Below are positions 15,835 through 24,107 of a DNA stretch of 27,641 nt, piece after piece. The notes under the pieces are model-generated. The model made no database searches and was not told the origin of the DNA. It worked only from the letters and a program-made list of their open reading frames with translations. The number at the start of each line of letters is the position of its first letter. Within the stretch, counting starts at the first letter, position 1. Origin of the DNA: DATKEU01 sp036493295 (GTDB taxonomy: Bacteria > Myxococcota_A > Polyangia > Fen-1088); assembly GCA_036493295.1 (NCBI GenBank), contig DASXQB010000386.1, positions 1 through 27,641 of the forward strand. Direction: 5' to 3'. The position numbers and the translations under genes were made by a program.

Positions 15835-17001
15835 GTGACCGATCCTTCCAAGTCACCAAGCCCCGTGGCGGCGCGTATCGGCGCCGAGATCGCCACCCGC
15901 CACGCCGATGATGTCGATCGCAACGCCCGCTTTCCCCGCGAGGCCATCGACGAATTGAAACGGGAAAAACTTTTGGGCGCGTTCGTCCCCAAAGAACTGG
16001 GAGGCCTTGGCCACGGCATCTCCGAACTCGGCGCGATGTGCATGGCCCTGGCGCAGCACTGCTCGTCGACGGGGATGGTGGTGGCCATGCACCACATCCA
16101 GGTGGCGTGCATCGTGCGGCACGGGTTGTCGTCGCCGTTCTTCCGTCGCTATCTGTCGGAGCTGTGCGAGCGGCAACTTTTGATCGCCTCGGTCACGTCG
16201 GAGGTCGGCGTGGGTGGCGACACCCGTTCCAGCGTCTGCGCGGTCGAACGCGAGGGTGGCCGCTTCAAGCTGAACAAGGACGCCACCACCATTTCGTACG
16301 GCGAACAGGCCGACGATCTGCTGGTCACCTGCCGGCGCGCGCCCGATGCGGCGGCCAGCGATCAGGTGCTGGTGCTGCTGCGCAAGGGTGACTTCAACCT
16401 GGCCCGCACCACCGCCTGGGACACGCTGGGCATGCGTGGGACGTGCAGCCCCGGTTTCAAGCTGACCTCGGCCGGGCCTGAAGAACAGATCGTTCCGGGT
16501 TCGTTCGCCGATTCGTCGGCGCAGACCATGGTGCCGTTTTCGCATTTGCTCTGGTCGTCGGTGTGGCTGGGCATCGCCACCGACGCGGCGGCAAGGGCCA
16601 GCGCCTTCGTGCGGGCCGAGGCGCGCAAGAAACCCGGCACCGTGCCACCGACGGCGTTGCGCCTGGCCGAACTGTCGACGTTGCTGCAGTCGATGCGCAA
16701 CAACGTGCAGGCGGTGAACGCCGAGAGCGATCGCCTGCTGCGCGCGCCCGAGGGCAACGAAGCGCTGTCCAGCCTGGGCTTCGCCTTGAAGATGAACAAC
16801 CTCAAGATCTCCACCTCGCAGCAGACGGCGGACATCGTCCAGCACGCCCTGGGGATCTGCGGGATCATGGGCTACAAGAACGACACCCCCTTCAGCGTCG
16901 GCCGACACTTGCGTGATTCCCTCTCGGCCGCGCTGATGATCGGCAACGACCGCATCCTCTCCAAGAGCGCGTCGCTGTTGCTGGTGTACAAGGACGACTG
17001 A
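15835..17001 (+). CDS. Acyl-CoA dehydrogenase-like flavoprotein
   Basis: A 388-aa protein with the full acyl-CoA dehydrogenase layout. The N-terminal helical domain contains LLGAFVPKELGGLGHG. The middle beta domain begins near ASVTSEVGVGGDTRS and includes DTLGMRGTCSPGF. The C-terminal helical domain ends with GIMGYKNDTPFSVGRHLRD. The C-terminal segment that holds the catalytic base of medium-chain enzymes (an EGT-type motif) reads MIGNDRI at 368-374, so that Glu is missing. It may use another base or a different reaction. It stands 17 bases before the amino acid:carrier protein ligase gene. In the operon it is the natural candidate to oxidise an aminoacyl or acyl group held on the carrier protein, as related flavoproteins do for prolyl-carrier proteins in other pathways. 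This role is inference. Confidence 0.9.
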   Translation: MTDPSKSPSPVAARIGAEIATRHADDVDRNARFPREAIDELKREKLLGAFVPKELGGLGHGISELGAMCMALAQHCSSTGMVVAMHHIQVACIVRHGLSSPFFRRYLSELCERQLLIASVTSEVGVGGDTRSSVCAVEREGGRFKLNKDATTISYGEQADDLLVTCRRAPDAAASDQVLVLLRKGDFNLARTTAWDTLGMRGTCSPGFKLTSAGPEEQIVPGSFADSSAQTMVPFSHLLWSSVWLGIATDAAARASAFVRAEARKKPGTVPPTALRLAELSTLLQSMRNNVQAVNAESDRLLRAPEGNEALSSLGFALKMNNLKISTSQQTADIVQHALGICGIMGYKNDTPFSVGRHLRDSLSAALMIGNDRILSKSASLLLVYKDD

Positions 17002-17004
17002 TTC

Positions 17005-17013
17005 GAAGGAGGA
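17005..17013 (+). promoter_or_regulatory. Strong ribosome binding site of the carrier protein ligase gene
   Basis: GAAGGAGGA ends 5 bases before the GTG at 17019. It is the best Shine-Dalgarno match in the window and fixes this start. Confidence 0.8.
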
Positions 17014-17018
17014 CTGGC

Positions 17019-17933
17019 GTGGCGGCGAAAGATTACGATCCGGGGAGATTCTACGAAGAGATGGTCAAGCACCGCTTGATCATTCCGGTGGGCGTGCCGG
17101 GCGCGTTCGGGCGCGGGCCGATGTTCGAAGACGTGCTGGCGCGGTTCAACGACGCGGTCTCGCGCGTGGCCCGCGACGACGGCGCCGAGGTGATGCTGTT
17201 CCCGCCGGTCATCGCCCGCACGGTGCTGGAGCGCAGCGACTTCCTGGATTCGTTCCCGCAGCTGGCCGGCACCGTGTTCAGCTTCTTCGGCAACGAGAAG
17301 GATCACCACAGCCTCAGCGAGAAGGTCCACGCCGGCGAGCCGTGGGGGCACCTGCAGGGCATGACCCAGGTGGTGCTGAACCCGGCCGCTTGCTATCCGG
17401 TCTATCCCAGTTTCACCGGCGTCATCCCGGAAAAGGGCCGCCTGGTCGACATGCAGAACTGGGTCTACCGCCACGAACCGTCGGCCGAGCCGACCCGCAT
17501 GCAGGCCTTTCGCGTGCGCGAGTTCGTGCGCGTGGGGACGCCGGATATGGTCGTGCAGTGGCGCGACCTATGGGTCAAGCGCGGCGTCGAGTTGCTCACG
17601 TCGCTGGGCTTGCCGGCTAAGCCCGACGTCGCGTCGGATCCGTTCTTCGGTCGCGGCGGGCGCATGCTGGCAGTCAGCCAGAAAGATCAGAAGCTGAAGT
17701 TCGAGGTGCTGGTGCCGGTGATCTCCGAAGAGCACCCGACGGCGGTGTGCTCGTTCAATTACCACCAGGAACACTTTGGCCACACCTTCGCGATCAAGAC
17801 CCAATCGGGCGAGACCGCGCACACCGCGTGCCTGGGCTTTGGCCTTGAACGCTGCGTGATGGCGCTGTTCCGCCACCACGGCTGCGACACCGCGACCTGG
17901 CCCAAAGAGGTTCGCGACCGACTGTGGCCGTGA
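17019..17933 (+). CDS. Amino acid:[carrier protein] ligase (seryl-tRNA synthetase homologue)
   Basis: A 304-aa class II aminoacyl-tRNA-synthetase-like catalytic core. It activates an amino acid with ATP and loads it on the phosphopantetheine arm of a small carrier protein; rhizobial members prefer glycine or alanine. Motif 2 is MQAFRVREFVRVG at 161-173 and motif 3 is ACLGFGLERC at 270-279. Cys125 (AACYPVYPS), Glu168 and Cys271 fit the Cys/Glu/Cys zinc site shared with the atypical methanogen-type seryl-tRNA synthetases. No tRNA-binding N-terminal domain is present, as expected for this group (about 300 aa against about 500 for the synthetases). The dedicated carrier protein and AcpS genes lie in the same operon. 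The amino acid used cannot be read from the sequence by eye. Its stop overlaps the DUF1839 gene start (GTGA). Confidence 0.93.
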   Translation: MAAKDYDPGRFYEEMVKHRLIIPVGVPGAFGRGPMFEDVLARFNDAVSRVARDDGAEVMLFPPVIARTVLERSDFLDSFPQLAGTVFSFFGNEKDHHSLSEKVHAGEPWGHLQGMTQVVLNPAACYPVYPSFTGVIPEKGRLVDMQNWVYRHEPSAEPTRMQAFRVREFVRVGTPDMVVQWRDLWVKRGVELLTSLGLPAKPDVASDPFFGRGGRMLAVSQKDQKLKFEVLVPVISEEHPTAVCSFNYHQEHFGHTFAIKTQSGETAHTACLGFGLERCVMALFRHHGCDTATWPKEVRDRLWP

Positions 17934-18919
17934 GTCACGCGGTCTTCCCCCTGGATCCGGCGAGCTACCAGCGCCACGCGCTGCACGCCGAGGATCGCGC
18001 CTGGGTCGAGAAGAACTGCTACATCGACATCTGGATCGAAGTGCTGCACGCGCAGGGATTGGATCCAATGGCCATGCTGCCGTTCACGGTGGCGGTGGAC
18101 TTCGAAGATGATCAATGGACGTTCTTCAAGCCGCCGCACACCGAGCTGTGGGATCTGTACGGCGTCGACGTGCAAGAGCTGACGGTGTGGCAGCCGCTGA
18201 TTGACCACGCCGTCCGCCACGTCGCCGCCGGCAAGCTGATCAGCACCGAGGCCGACGCGTTCTTCCTGCCCGACACCAAGGGCACCGACTATCGAACCCA
18301 GCACACCAAGACCACCATCGTCATTCAAGACATCGACGCCGACGCGCGCCGCCTGGGCTACTTTCACAACGCCAGTTACTACGCTCTGGAAGGCGACGAT
18401 TTCGCCGGGCTGTTTCGGTTGGGGCTGCCCGCTGACCCGACGTACATGCCGCTCTTCGCCGAACTGATCCGCGTCGATCGCGTGCAGCGGCTTTCGCCGG
18501 CGGAGCTGCGGGTGCGCTCGTCGTCTCTGCTGGGGCGGCACCTGGGGCGGCGGCCGGCGGCAAATCCGATCGCCCGATTCGCGCGGCAGTTCCCGGACGA
18601 CATCGCCCGCCTGCAGACGGAGGGCCTGGGCCGCTACCACGCCTACGCCTTCGCCACCATCCGGCAACTGGGGGCTTCGTTCGAACTGGCGGCGCTGTAT
18701 CTGCGCTGGCTGGCAGGCGCAGGCGGCGGGCCGCTGCAGGAAGCCGCCGACGCCTTCAACGAGATCTCGTCGACGGCGAAGGCGCTGATCTTGAAAGGGG
18801 CGCGCGCGGTGAACGCCAAGCGCGCCGTCGATTTTGCGCCCATGCTGGCCGACGCCGCGGTGGCGTGGGAGCGCGGGATGACCAAGCTGACGTCGCTGGT
18901 GGGAGGGCAAGCGTCTTGA
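17930..18919 (+). CDS. DUF1839 family protein
   Basis: A 329-aa cytoplasmic protein from GTG 17930, which overlaps the ligase stop; a second GTG at 17924 is also possible. The N-terminal half carries the DUF1839 hallmark: NCYIDIWIEVLHAQGLDP near residue 25, FTVAVDFEDDQWTFFKPP, then LYGVDVQEL. HNASYYALEGDDF lies near residue 145. The single conserved Cys in the NCY segment and nearby acidic residues could act in acyl transfer, but this is inference. DUF1839 genes are, to my knowledge, regular neighbours of amino acid:carrier protein ligases, so the family is the best candidate to take the aminoacyl group from the carrier protein to its acceptor. No membrane segment or signal peptide is seen. 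Confidence 0.9.
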   Translation: MSHAVFPLDPASYQRHALHAEDRAWVEKNCYIDIWIEVLHAQGLDPMAMLPFTVAVDFEDDQWTFFKPPHTELWDLYGVDVQELTVWQPLIDHAVRHVAAGKLISTEADAFFLPDTKGTDYRTQHTKTTIVIQDIDADARRLGYFHNASYYALEGDDFAGLFRLGLPADPTYMPLFAELIRVDRVQRLSPAELRVRSSSLLGRHLGRRPAANPIARFARQFPDDIARLQTEGLGRYHAYAFATIRQLGASFELAALYLRWLAGAGGGPLQEAADAFNEISSTAKALILKGARAVNAKRAVDFAPMLADAAVAWERGMTKLTSLVGGQAS

Positions 18920-18921
18920 CA
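18916..18921 (+). promoter_or_regulatory. Consensus-like -35 hexamer before acpS
   Basis: TTGACA overlaps the DUF1839 stop, and GATCCT stands 17 bases downstream as a poor -10. The 57-base gap to acpS is the largest in the operon, so an internal promoter is possible. Confidence 0.25.
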
Positions 18922-18976
18922 CCGACCAAGCGACGCCCGATCCTTCTGGCCCTCGCCATGTCGACCGGGAGTGAAC

Positions 18977-19396
18977 ATGAGTAGCGCAAGCAACGGAGTT
19001 CCTCGGGTGGTGGTGGGCGTTGACCTGGTGCAGGTCAGCCAGGTGGCGATGTCACTGGACAGCCTGGGCGAGGCGTACATGCGCCGCATCTGCACCGCCG
19101 ACGAGATCGCCACCTGCAATGCCAATCCCATGATGGCCCCGGCGCGGTTCGCCGCCCGCTTCGCCGCCAAGGAAGCCACGCTGAAGGCGCTGCGCCTGGA
19201 TGACCAGGGCCTGGACCTGCGCTCGATCGAGGTCAAGCAGATGCCCGGAGGATGGACGGATCTGGTGCTGCACGGCCGCGCCAAACAGCTGGCCGACGAA
19301 GCCGGCTGGTCCAGTGTCTCGGTCAGCCTCAGCCATGAAGGCGATTACGCCACCGCCGTCGTCGCCGTCATCGTCATCGACAAAGCCCACGGATAG
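18977..19396 (+). CDS. acpS: Holo-[acyl-carrier-protein] synthase
   Basis: A 139-aa phosphopantetheinyl transferase of the AcpS type. It moves 4'-phosphopantetheine from CoA to the serine of a carrier protein. VVVGVDLVQVSQV carries the metal-binding Asp16. RFAAKEATLKAL carries Glu66. SVSLSHEGDYATAVV is the usual final motif. ATG 18977 follows GGGAG by 4 bases; a GTG two codons earlier is the alternative. The length is close to standard AcpS (about 125 aa) with a short N-terminal addition. Its place 9 bases before the carrier protein gene suggests that it serves that protein, although it might also be the cell's general AcpS; the rest of the genome is not visible. Confidence 0.93.
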   Translation: MSSASNGVPRVVVGVDLVQVSQVAMSLDSLGEAYMRRICTADEIATCNANPMMAPARFAARFAAKEATLKALRLDDQGLDLRSIEVKQMPGGWTDLVLHGRAKQLADEAGWSSVSVSLSHEGDYATAVVAVIVIDKAHG

Positions 19397-19405
19397 AGCG
19401 TCACC

Positions 19406-19660
19406 ATGCCCGAACAAACCACCACCAAGATTCGCGAGATCCTCACCGAGCACGGCCGCCTGGCCAAAGAAGTCCCCGCGCTGACTGACGAGAGCGATCT
19501 CTATCAGGCGGGGATGACCTCTCACGCCAGCGTCAATGTGATGCTGGCGCTGGAAGGCGCCTTCGACGTCGAGTTTCCCGACGCCATGTTGAGGCGCAGC
19601 GTGTTCGAGAGCATCGCCGCCATCCGCGCCGCCATCGAGGAGCTGACGGGGGGCCGCTGA
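19406..19660 (+). CDS. Acyl carrier protein for the aminoacyl ligase
   Basis: An 84-aa carrier protein with the four-helix layout. The phosphopantetheine serine is Ser39 in AGMTSHASVNVMLALE; the motif has GMTSHA instead of the usual DSLD of fatty acid ACPs. This variant matches what I recall of carrier proteins that partner the amino acid:carrier protein ligases. Helix 3/4 (FDVEFPDAMLRRSVFES) is typical. The pI should be acidic, though less extreme than for AcpP. It is expected to hold a glycyl-, alanyl- or similar thioester loaded by the ligase encoded at 17019 after priming by AcpS. It lies between acpS (9 bases) and the GH2-like gene (17 bases). Confidence 0.93.
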   Translation: MPEQTTTKIREILTEHGRLAKEVPALTDESDLYQAGMTSHASVNVMLALEGAFDVEFPDAMLRRSVFESIAAIRAAIEELTGGR

Positions 19661-19677
19661 GCCGCTCGCCACTGGAC

Positions 19678-22281
19678 GTGCCAGCCGCGCGGCAGAATCC
19701 GTTTGCCGTCAGCGCACCGGTCGCGGACCAGTGGGAGCTTGGCTGGACGGCGCCCGGCGCGGCGACGACGCCAGCCGCGGTGGCCGGTCTGGGCCTGCGC
19801 TGGTTGCCGGCGACGGCGCCCGGGACTGCCGCAGGCGCGCTGCGTGCCGCCGGGGCCGCCGGGGCGAACGTCGAGATTCCTTTCGCCGCGCCCGCCCGCC
19901 TGGACGGCGCCGACTGGTGGTATCGCTGCCGCTTCGCTGGCGCACCGGCGGCAGCGGGCGAACATCTGTCGCTGGTCTTCGACGGGCTGGCAACGGTGGC
20001 CGATGTTTTTCTGAACGGCGTGCCCATCCTTCACAGCGAGAACATGTTCGTCCGCACCGACGTCGACGTAACCACGCGGCTGGCGACCCAGAACGAACTT
20101 TTGATCCGGTTTCACGCCCTCGATGGTCTGCTGGCGGCCAAGCGCCCGCGGCCGCGCTGGCGGGCGCCGATGGTGGAGAACCAGCAGCTGCGTTGGTTTC
20201 GCACCACGCTGCTCGGCCGCACGCCCGGCTGGTCGCCGCCCGCGCCGCCGGTGGGCCCGTGGCGACCGATCACCTTGCTGCGCCAGCGCGGGTTCGAACT
20301 GGGCGAGATCGATCTGTGTCCGACCATAGCCGGCGACGTCGGAACCGTGGCGCTGTCGCTGGCCCTGCAGCCGATCGCCGGCGCGGGCACCGGCGGGGCG
20401 ATCGACGGCGCTCGCTTGATCGTCACCGGCCCGGACGGCGTCGCCCGCGAAGCCGCGCTTGACGTGCGCGCAGCGGCAGGCGAGGGCGCGTCGTCGGCAG
20501 CGGCAGTGACGCTGGCGATCGCCGGCGCGGTTCGCATCGCCGGCGCGGCGCGGTGGTGGCCGCACACGCACGGCGCGCAGCCCCTGTACGACGCGCGCGT
20601 GGTGGTCACTGCCGGCGGCGCCGAGCTCACGATCGATCTGGGAAAGATCGGATTTCGCACCGTCACGCTGGCCAACGCGGGCGGCGATTTCGCCCTGTCG
20701 ATCAACGAAATGCCCGTGTTCTGTCGCGGTGCCTGCTGGACGCCCACCGACGTCTTCACCTTGAACGCCAGCGCCGAATCGCTGCGGGACACGCTCGGCG
20801 CCGTGCGCGCCGCCGGCATGAACATGGTGCGCGTGTGCGGCCCGATGGCCTACGAGACCGACGCGTTCTATGACCTCTGCGACGAGCTCGGCATCTTGGT
20901 TTGGCAGGACTTCATGTTCGCCAACATGGACTACCCGCAGGATCCGGCGTTCGTGGCCGGCGTGCAGGTCGAAGCGCAACAGAATCTTCGTCGCTGGCAA
21001 CCGCGCCCGTCGCTGGCGGTGTTGTGCGGCGACAGCGAGGGCGAGCAGCAGGCGGCGATGTGGGGCGCGGCGCGCGCGACCTGGGATCGCCCGCTGTTTC
21101 GCCAGACGCTGCCGGCCGCGGCGCGCGCCATCTGTCCGGACGTTCCCTATTGGCCGTCCAGCGCCAGCGGCGGCGCGTTCCCCCACCAGCCTTCGGAAGG
21201 AACGACGTCGTACTACGGCGTGGGCGCCTATCGCCGGCCGCTGGAAGACGCGCGTCGTTCGGACGTGCGCTTCGCCTCCGAGTGCCTGGCCTTCGCCAAC
21301 ATCCCGGACGATCCCATGCTGGCCACGTTGACCGGCGGCGCGCCGGCACGCGCCCACACGCCGGCGTGGAAGGCGGGCGTGCCGCGCGATCTCGGCGCCG
21401 GGTGGGACTTCGACGACGTTCGCGATCACTACTTGGCGCTTCTCTTTGGCGTCGATCCCGCTACCCTTCGATCGAATGATCCGGAGCGGTATCTGGCCCT
21501 GGGGCGGGTGGTGACCGGCGAGGTGATGGCGGCGGCGTTCGCCGAATGGCGGCGTCCGGGATCGACTTGTCGGGGCGCGCTGGTGTGGTTTCTGCGCGAT
21601 CTGGTGCCGGGTGCCGGCTGGGGTTTGCTGGACGCCGCCGGCCGCCCGAAGGCGGCGTATCATTTTGTGCGGCGCGCGTTGCAACCGCTGGCGCTGGTCT
21701 TTTCGGACGAAGGCTTGAACGGCACGGTGCTGCACGCGGTGAATGAAAGCGCGACAGCCTGGCAAGGCCAGCTGCGCCTCACTTTGCACCGCGACGGCGA
21801 GGTGCCGGTGGGCGATGGCGCGGCGCCGGTGACGGTTCCGGCGCGGGGCGCGCTGTCGCTGCCGTCGGCGGCGTTGCTGGAAGGATTTCGCGACACCACC
21901 TCCGCCTATCATTTCGGCCCGGCGGATCACGATCTGGCGGTGGCGCGGCTGGTGTCGGCATCGGGCGACGTGGTCGCCGAAGCTTTCTTTTTTCCCACCG
22001 GCCGGGCGCGCCCGCTGGAAGCCGAGCTTGGGCTGGAAGCCTCGGCGCGCGCGCTGTCCGACGGTGACTTCGCGCTGGTGGTGCGCAGCCGCCGGTTCGC
22101 GCAGGCGGTGGCCGTCGACGTGCCCGGCTTTGTCGCCGACGACAATTATTTTCACGTCGCTCCGGGCGGCAGCCGGCAGGTGCGTCTGCGGCGGGCCGGC
22201 GCCACCGGTGATCCGCGCGGTCAGGTGCAGGCGTTGAACGCGCGGGCGCCGACGCGCATCGCGCTGGCGGCGACGTCATGA
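19678..22281 (+). CDS. Glycoside hydrolase family 2-like protein (beta-mannosidase type)
   Basis: An 867-aa protein with the GH2 domain order. A jelly-roll sugar-binding domain covers about 15-210 (WWYRCRF, LVFDGLATVADVFLNG, NMFVRTDVDVT). Ig-like regions follow to about 330. A TIM barrel from about 345 contains INEMPVFCRGACWTPTDVF, MNMVRVCG, FYDLCDELGILVWQDFMFAN and the candidate acid/base Glu454 in LAVLCGDSEGEQ; the candidate nucleophile is Glu535 in FASECLAF. The Asn that normally precedes the acid/base in clan A enzymes is Ser453 here. A C-terminal beta region (650-867) ends the protein. No signal peptide is seen, so it should act in the cytoplasm on a soluble beta-glycoside. The GTG start follows the carrier protein stop by 17 bases; its stop overlaps the next gene (ATGA). 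Confidence 0.85.
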   Translation: MPAARQNPFAVSAPVADQWELGWTAPGAATTPAAVAGLGLRWLPATAPGTAAGALRAAGAAGANVEIPFAAPARLDGADWWYRCRFAGAPAAAGEHLSLVFDGLATVADVFLNGVPILHSENMFVRTDVDVTTRLATQNELLIRFHALDGLLAAKRPRPRWRAPMVENQQLRWFRTTLLGRTPGWSPPAPPVGPWRPITLLRQRGFELGEIDLCPTIAGDVGTVALSLALQPIAGAGTGGAIDGARLIVTGPDGVAREAALDVRAAAGEGASSAAAVTLAIAGAVRIAGAARWWPHTHGAQPLYDARVVVTAGGAELTIDLGKIGFRTVTLANAGGDFALSINEMPVFCRGACWTPTDVFTLNASAESLRDTLGAVRAAGMNMVRVCGPMAYETDAFYDLCDELGILVWQDFMFANMDYPQDPAFVAGVQVEAQQNLRRWQPRPSLAVLCGDSEGEQQAAMWGAARATWDRPLFRQTLPAAARAICPDVPYWPSSASGGAFPHQPSEGTTSYYGVGAYRRPLEDARRSDVRFASECLAFANIPDDPMLATLTGGAPARAHTPAWKAGVPRDLGAGWDFDDVRDHYLALLFGVDPATLRSNDPERYLALGRVVTGEVMAAAFAEWRRPGSTCRGALVWFLRDLVPGAGWGLLDAAGRPKAAYHFVRRALQPLALVFSDEGLNGTVLHAVNESATAWQGQLRLTLHRDGEVPVGDGAAPVTVPARGALSLPSAALLEGFRDTTSAYHFGPADHDLAVARLVSASGDVVAEAFFFPTGRARPLEAELGLEASARALSDGDFALVVRSRRFAQAVAVDVPGFVADDNYFHVAPGGSRQVRLRRAGATGDPRGQVQALNARAPTRIALAATS

Positions 22282-24107
22282 CCGACACCGGCCGCCCCTT
22301 CTGGTTCGGCGCCGCCGAGGCGCCGCTGTTCGCCTGGTATCACCCGCCCGCCGCCGTCGCCGACGGTGATGGCGTCGCGGGTGATCTGGCGGTGGTGATC
22401 TGCCCGCCGTTCGGGTACGAAGCGATCTGCGCCCACCGCGGTCTGCGCGCGCTGGGCGACACGCTGGCAAGGGCGGGATTGCCGGTGGTGCGTTTCGATT
22501 ATCACGGCACCGGCGATTCGTCGGGCGACGATCGTCAGCCTGATCGCGTGGCGGCCTGGCTGGGCAGCATCACCGCCGCCATCGACGAAGCGAAGCGCTT
22601 GAGCGGCCGCGCGCAGGTAGCGCTGGTCGGCCTGCGCCTGGGCGCGCTGCTCGCCACCACCGCCGCCGCCGGCCGCAGCGATGTGCGCGCCTTGGTTTTG
22701 TGGGCGCCTTGCCCCAGCGGCAAGGCCTTCCTGCGCGAGATGAAGATGCTGCGTCTGACCGGCGACAACACGGCGCCGGCGGCACGACCGGGCATGATCT
22801 TGGGTCGCAGCGACGATGACGAAGAGGCGGCGGGTTTTCTGCTGTCAGCGTCGACCATCCAGGCGCTGACCGCGCTGAATCTTTTGACCCTTGATCGCCG
22901 GCCGGCCGCTGCCGCGCTGGTCCTGCAACGCGACGACATTCCCGACGACAGCCGCCTCACCAAGCGGCTGCAAAGCCTGGGCGTGGACACCCGTGAGGCG
23001 AAGGTGCCGGGATATCTGGCGCTGATGCAGGATCCGCATCGCTCGGTGCGGCCGGTGGCGGCGATGCAAGCGATGGCCGATTGGCTGACGGCGCACGGCC
23101 AGCCCGCCCCCGACGTTCTTTCAGCGGCGGCGGATCATCTCGCCGGAGCGGCGACCATCCCCGCGCCGCCGAGCGGCGGTCCGGCGGTGCGCGAGGAAGC
23201 GGTCTCGTTCGTCGCCGGCGGCCTGCGTCTGCACGGGATCGTGTGCGAACCTTTGCCCGGCGCCGGCAGCAACGGCCACGGCACGCCCGCCCACCGGCGC
23301 GGCGTGATCATGTTGAACGCCGGCGCCATCCGTCGCGTCGGCCCCAACCGCCTTTACGTCGAGATGGCCCGCGAATGGGCCCGGCGCGGGATGACGTCGC
23401 TGCGGATGGATCTGTCGGGCCTCGGTGACAGCGCCGGCGAGGATCCGGTGGGGGCGCGGCTTTACTCGATGATCTCCGTGCCCGAAGCGCAGGGCGCGGT
23501 GAAGTTCTTGCGCGACCGCGGGTCGTTCGCGGCGGTGACGGTGATGGGTCTTTGCTCGGGCGCGTTCGTGGCTTTTCACGCGGCGCTGACCGATCCGGCC
23601 ATCGACAGCACGGTGCTGATCAACCCGCAGCTTTTCTTCTGGAAGGAAGGCACGTCGCTGGACGTGGCCCGGCGGACCAGCTATCAGGCGTCGCAACATT
23701 ATCGCCAGTCGCTGTTCAAGCCCGAAAGCTGGGCCAAGCTTCTGCGGGGCGACGTGGACATCCCGCGGGTGGCGCGTTTGCTGGGCGCGCGCGCCGCCGA
23801 CGTGGCCCGCGATCAGATGTCGCCGCTGCTGGAGATGGTGCGCGCCCCGCAAGACGAGGTGCTGACCGCTTTCCGCGCCAGCATCGCCCGCCGGATCAAC
23901 ACGTACCTCATCTTCTGTTCAACTGATCCCGGCCTGGACAACATCCAGGCGCACCTCGGCCGTGGGCTGCGCCGCCTGGGCCCGGCGGGCAAGCTGGAAG
24001 GCCGCGTGAAGATGGACACCATCGACGGCCCCGACCACACCTTCACGCCGCTGTGGTCGCACGGACCGCTGATGGATCTGTTGACTCGCCATCTCAGCGG
24101 TCTGTGA
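22278..24107 (+). CDS. Tandem alpha/beta hydrolase protein (degenerate plus Cys-nucleophile domain)
   Basis: A 609-aa protein made of two hydrolase domains. Domain 1 (about 1-275) has PPFGYEAICAHR, RFDYHGTGDSSGD and LVGLRLGALLA; the nucleophile elbow is GLRLG, with Arg120 where Ser is expected. Domain 2 (about 310-609) has LNAGAIRRVGPNRLYVEMAR, MDLSGLGDSAGED and VMGLCSGAFVAFHAA with Cys426 at the nucleophile position, and a candidate His587 in DGPDHTF. Single-domain relatives occur among exosortase-associated hydrolases, where the same GLRLG elbow is known to me. A Cys nucleophile suits a thioesterase or acyltransferase acting on the carrier protein thioester. The ATG overlaps the GH2-like stop (ATGA) and its own stop overlaps the GNAT start, so coupling is tight. 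Confidence 0.85.
   Translation: MTDTGRPFWFGAAEAPLFAWYHPPAAVADGDGVAGDLAVVICPPFGYEAICAHRGLRALGDTLARAGLPVVRFDYHGTGDSSGDDRQPDRVAAWLGSITAAIDEAKRLSGRAQVALVGLRLGALLATTAAAGRSDVRALVLWAPCPSGKAFLREMKMLRLTGDNTAPAARPGMILGRSDDDEEAAGFLLSASTIQALTALNLLTLDRRPAAAALVLQRDDIPDDSRLTKRLQSLGVDTREAKVPGYLALMQDPHRSVRPVAAMQAMADWLTAHGQPAPDVLSAAADHLAGAATIPAPPSGGPAVREEAVSFVAGGLRLHGIVCEPLPGAGSNGHGTPAHRRGVIMLNAGAIRRVGPNRLYVEMAREWARRGMTSLRMDLSGLGDSAGEDPVGARLYSMISVPEAQGAVKFLRDRGSFAAVTVMGLCSGAFVAFHAALTDPAIDSTVLINPQLFFWKEGTSLDVARRTSYQASQHYRQSLFKPESWAKLLRGDVDIPRVARLLGARAADVARDQMSPLLEMVRAPQDEVLTAFRASIARRINTYLIFCSTDPGLDNIQAHLGRGLRRLGPAGKLEGRVKMDTIDGPDHTFTPLWSHGPLMDLLTRHLSGL

Noticed and set aside
17019..17933. Interpretation as a true seryl-tRNA synthetase
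   Set aside because: No tRNA-binding domain; short length, and the adjoining carrier protein and AcpS genes fit the carrier-protein ligase.
19522..22155. 877-codon minus-strand frame opposite the GH2-like gene
   Set aside because: Arg/His/Gln-rich antisense translation; the GH2 domain order on the plus strand explains the region.
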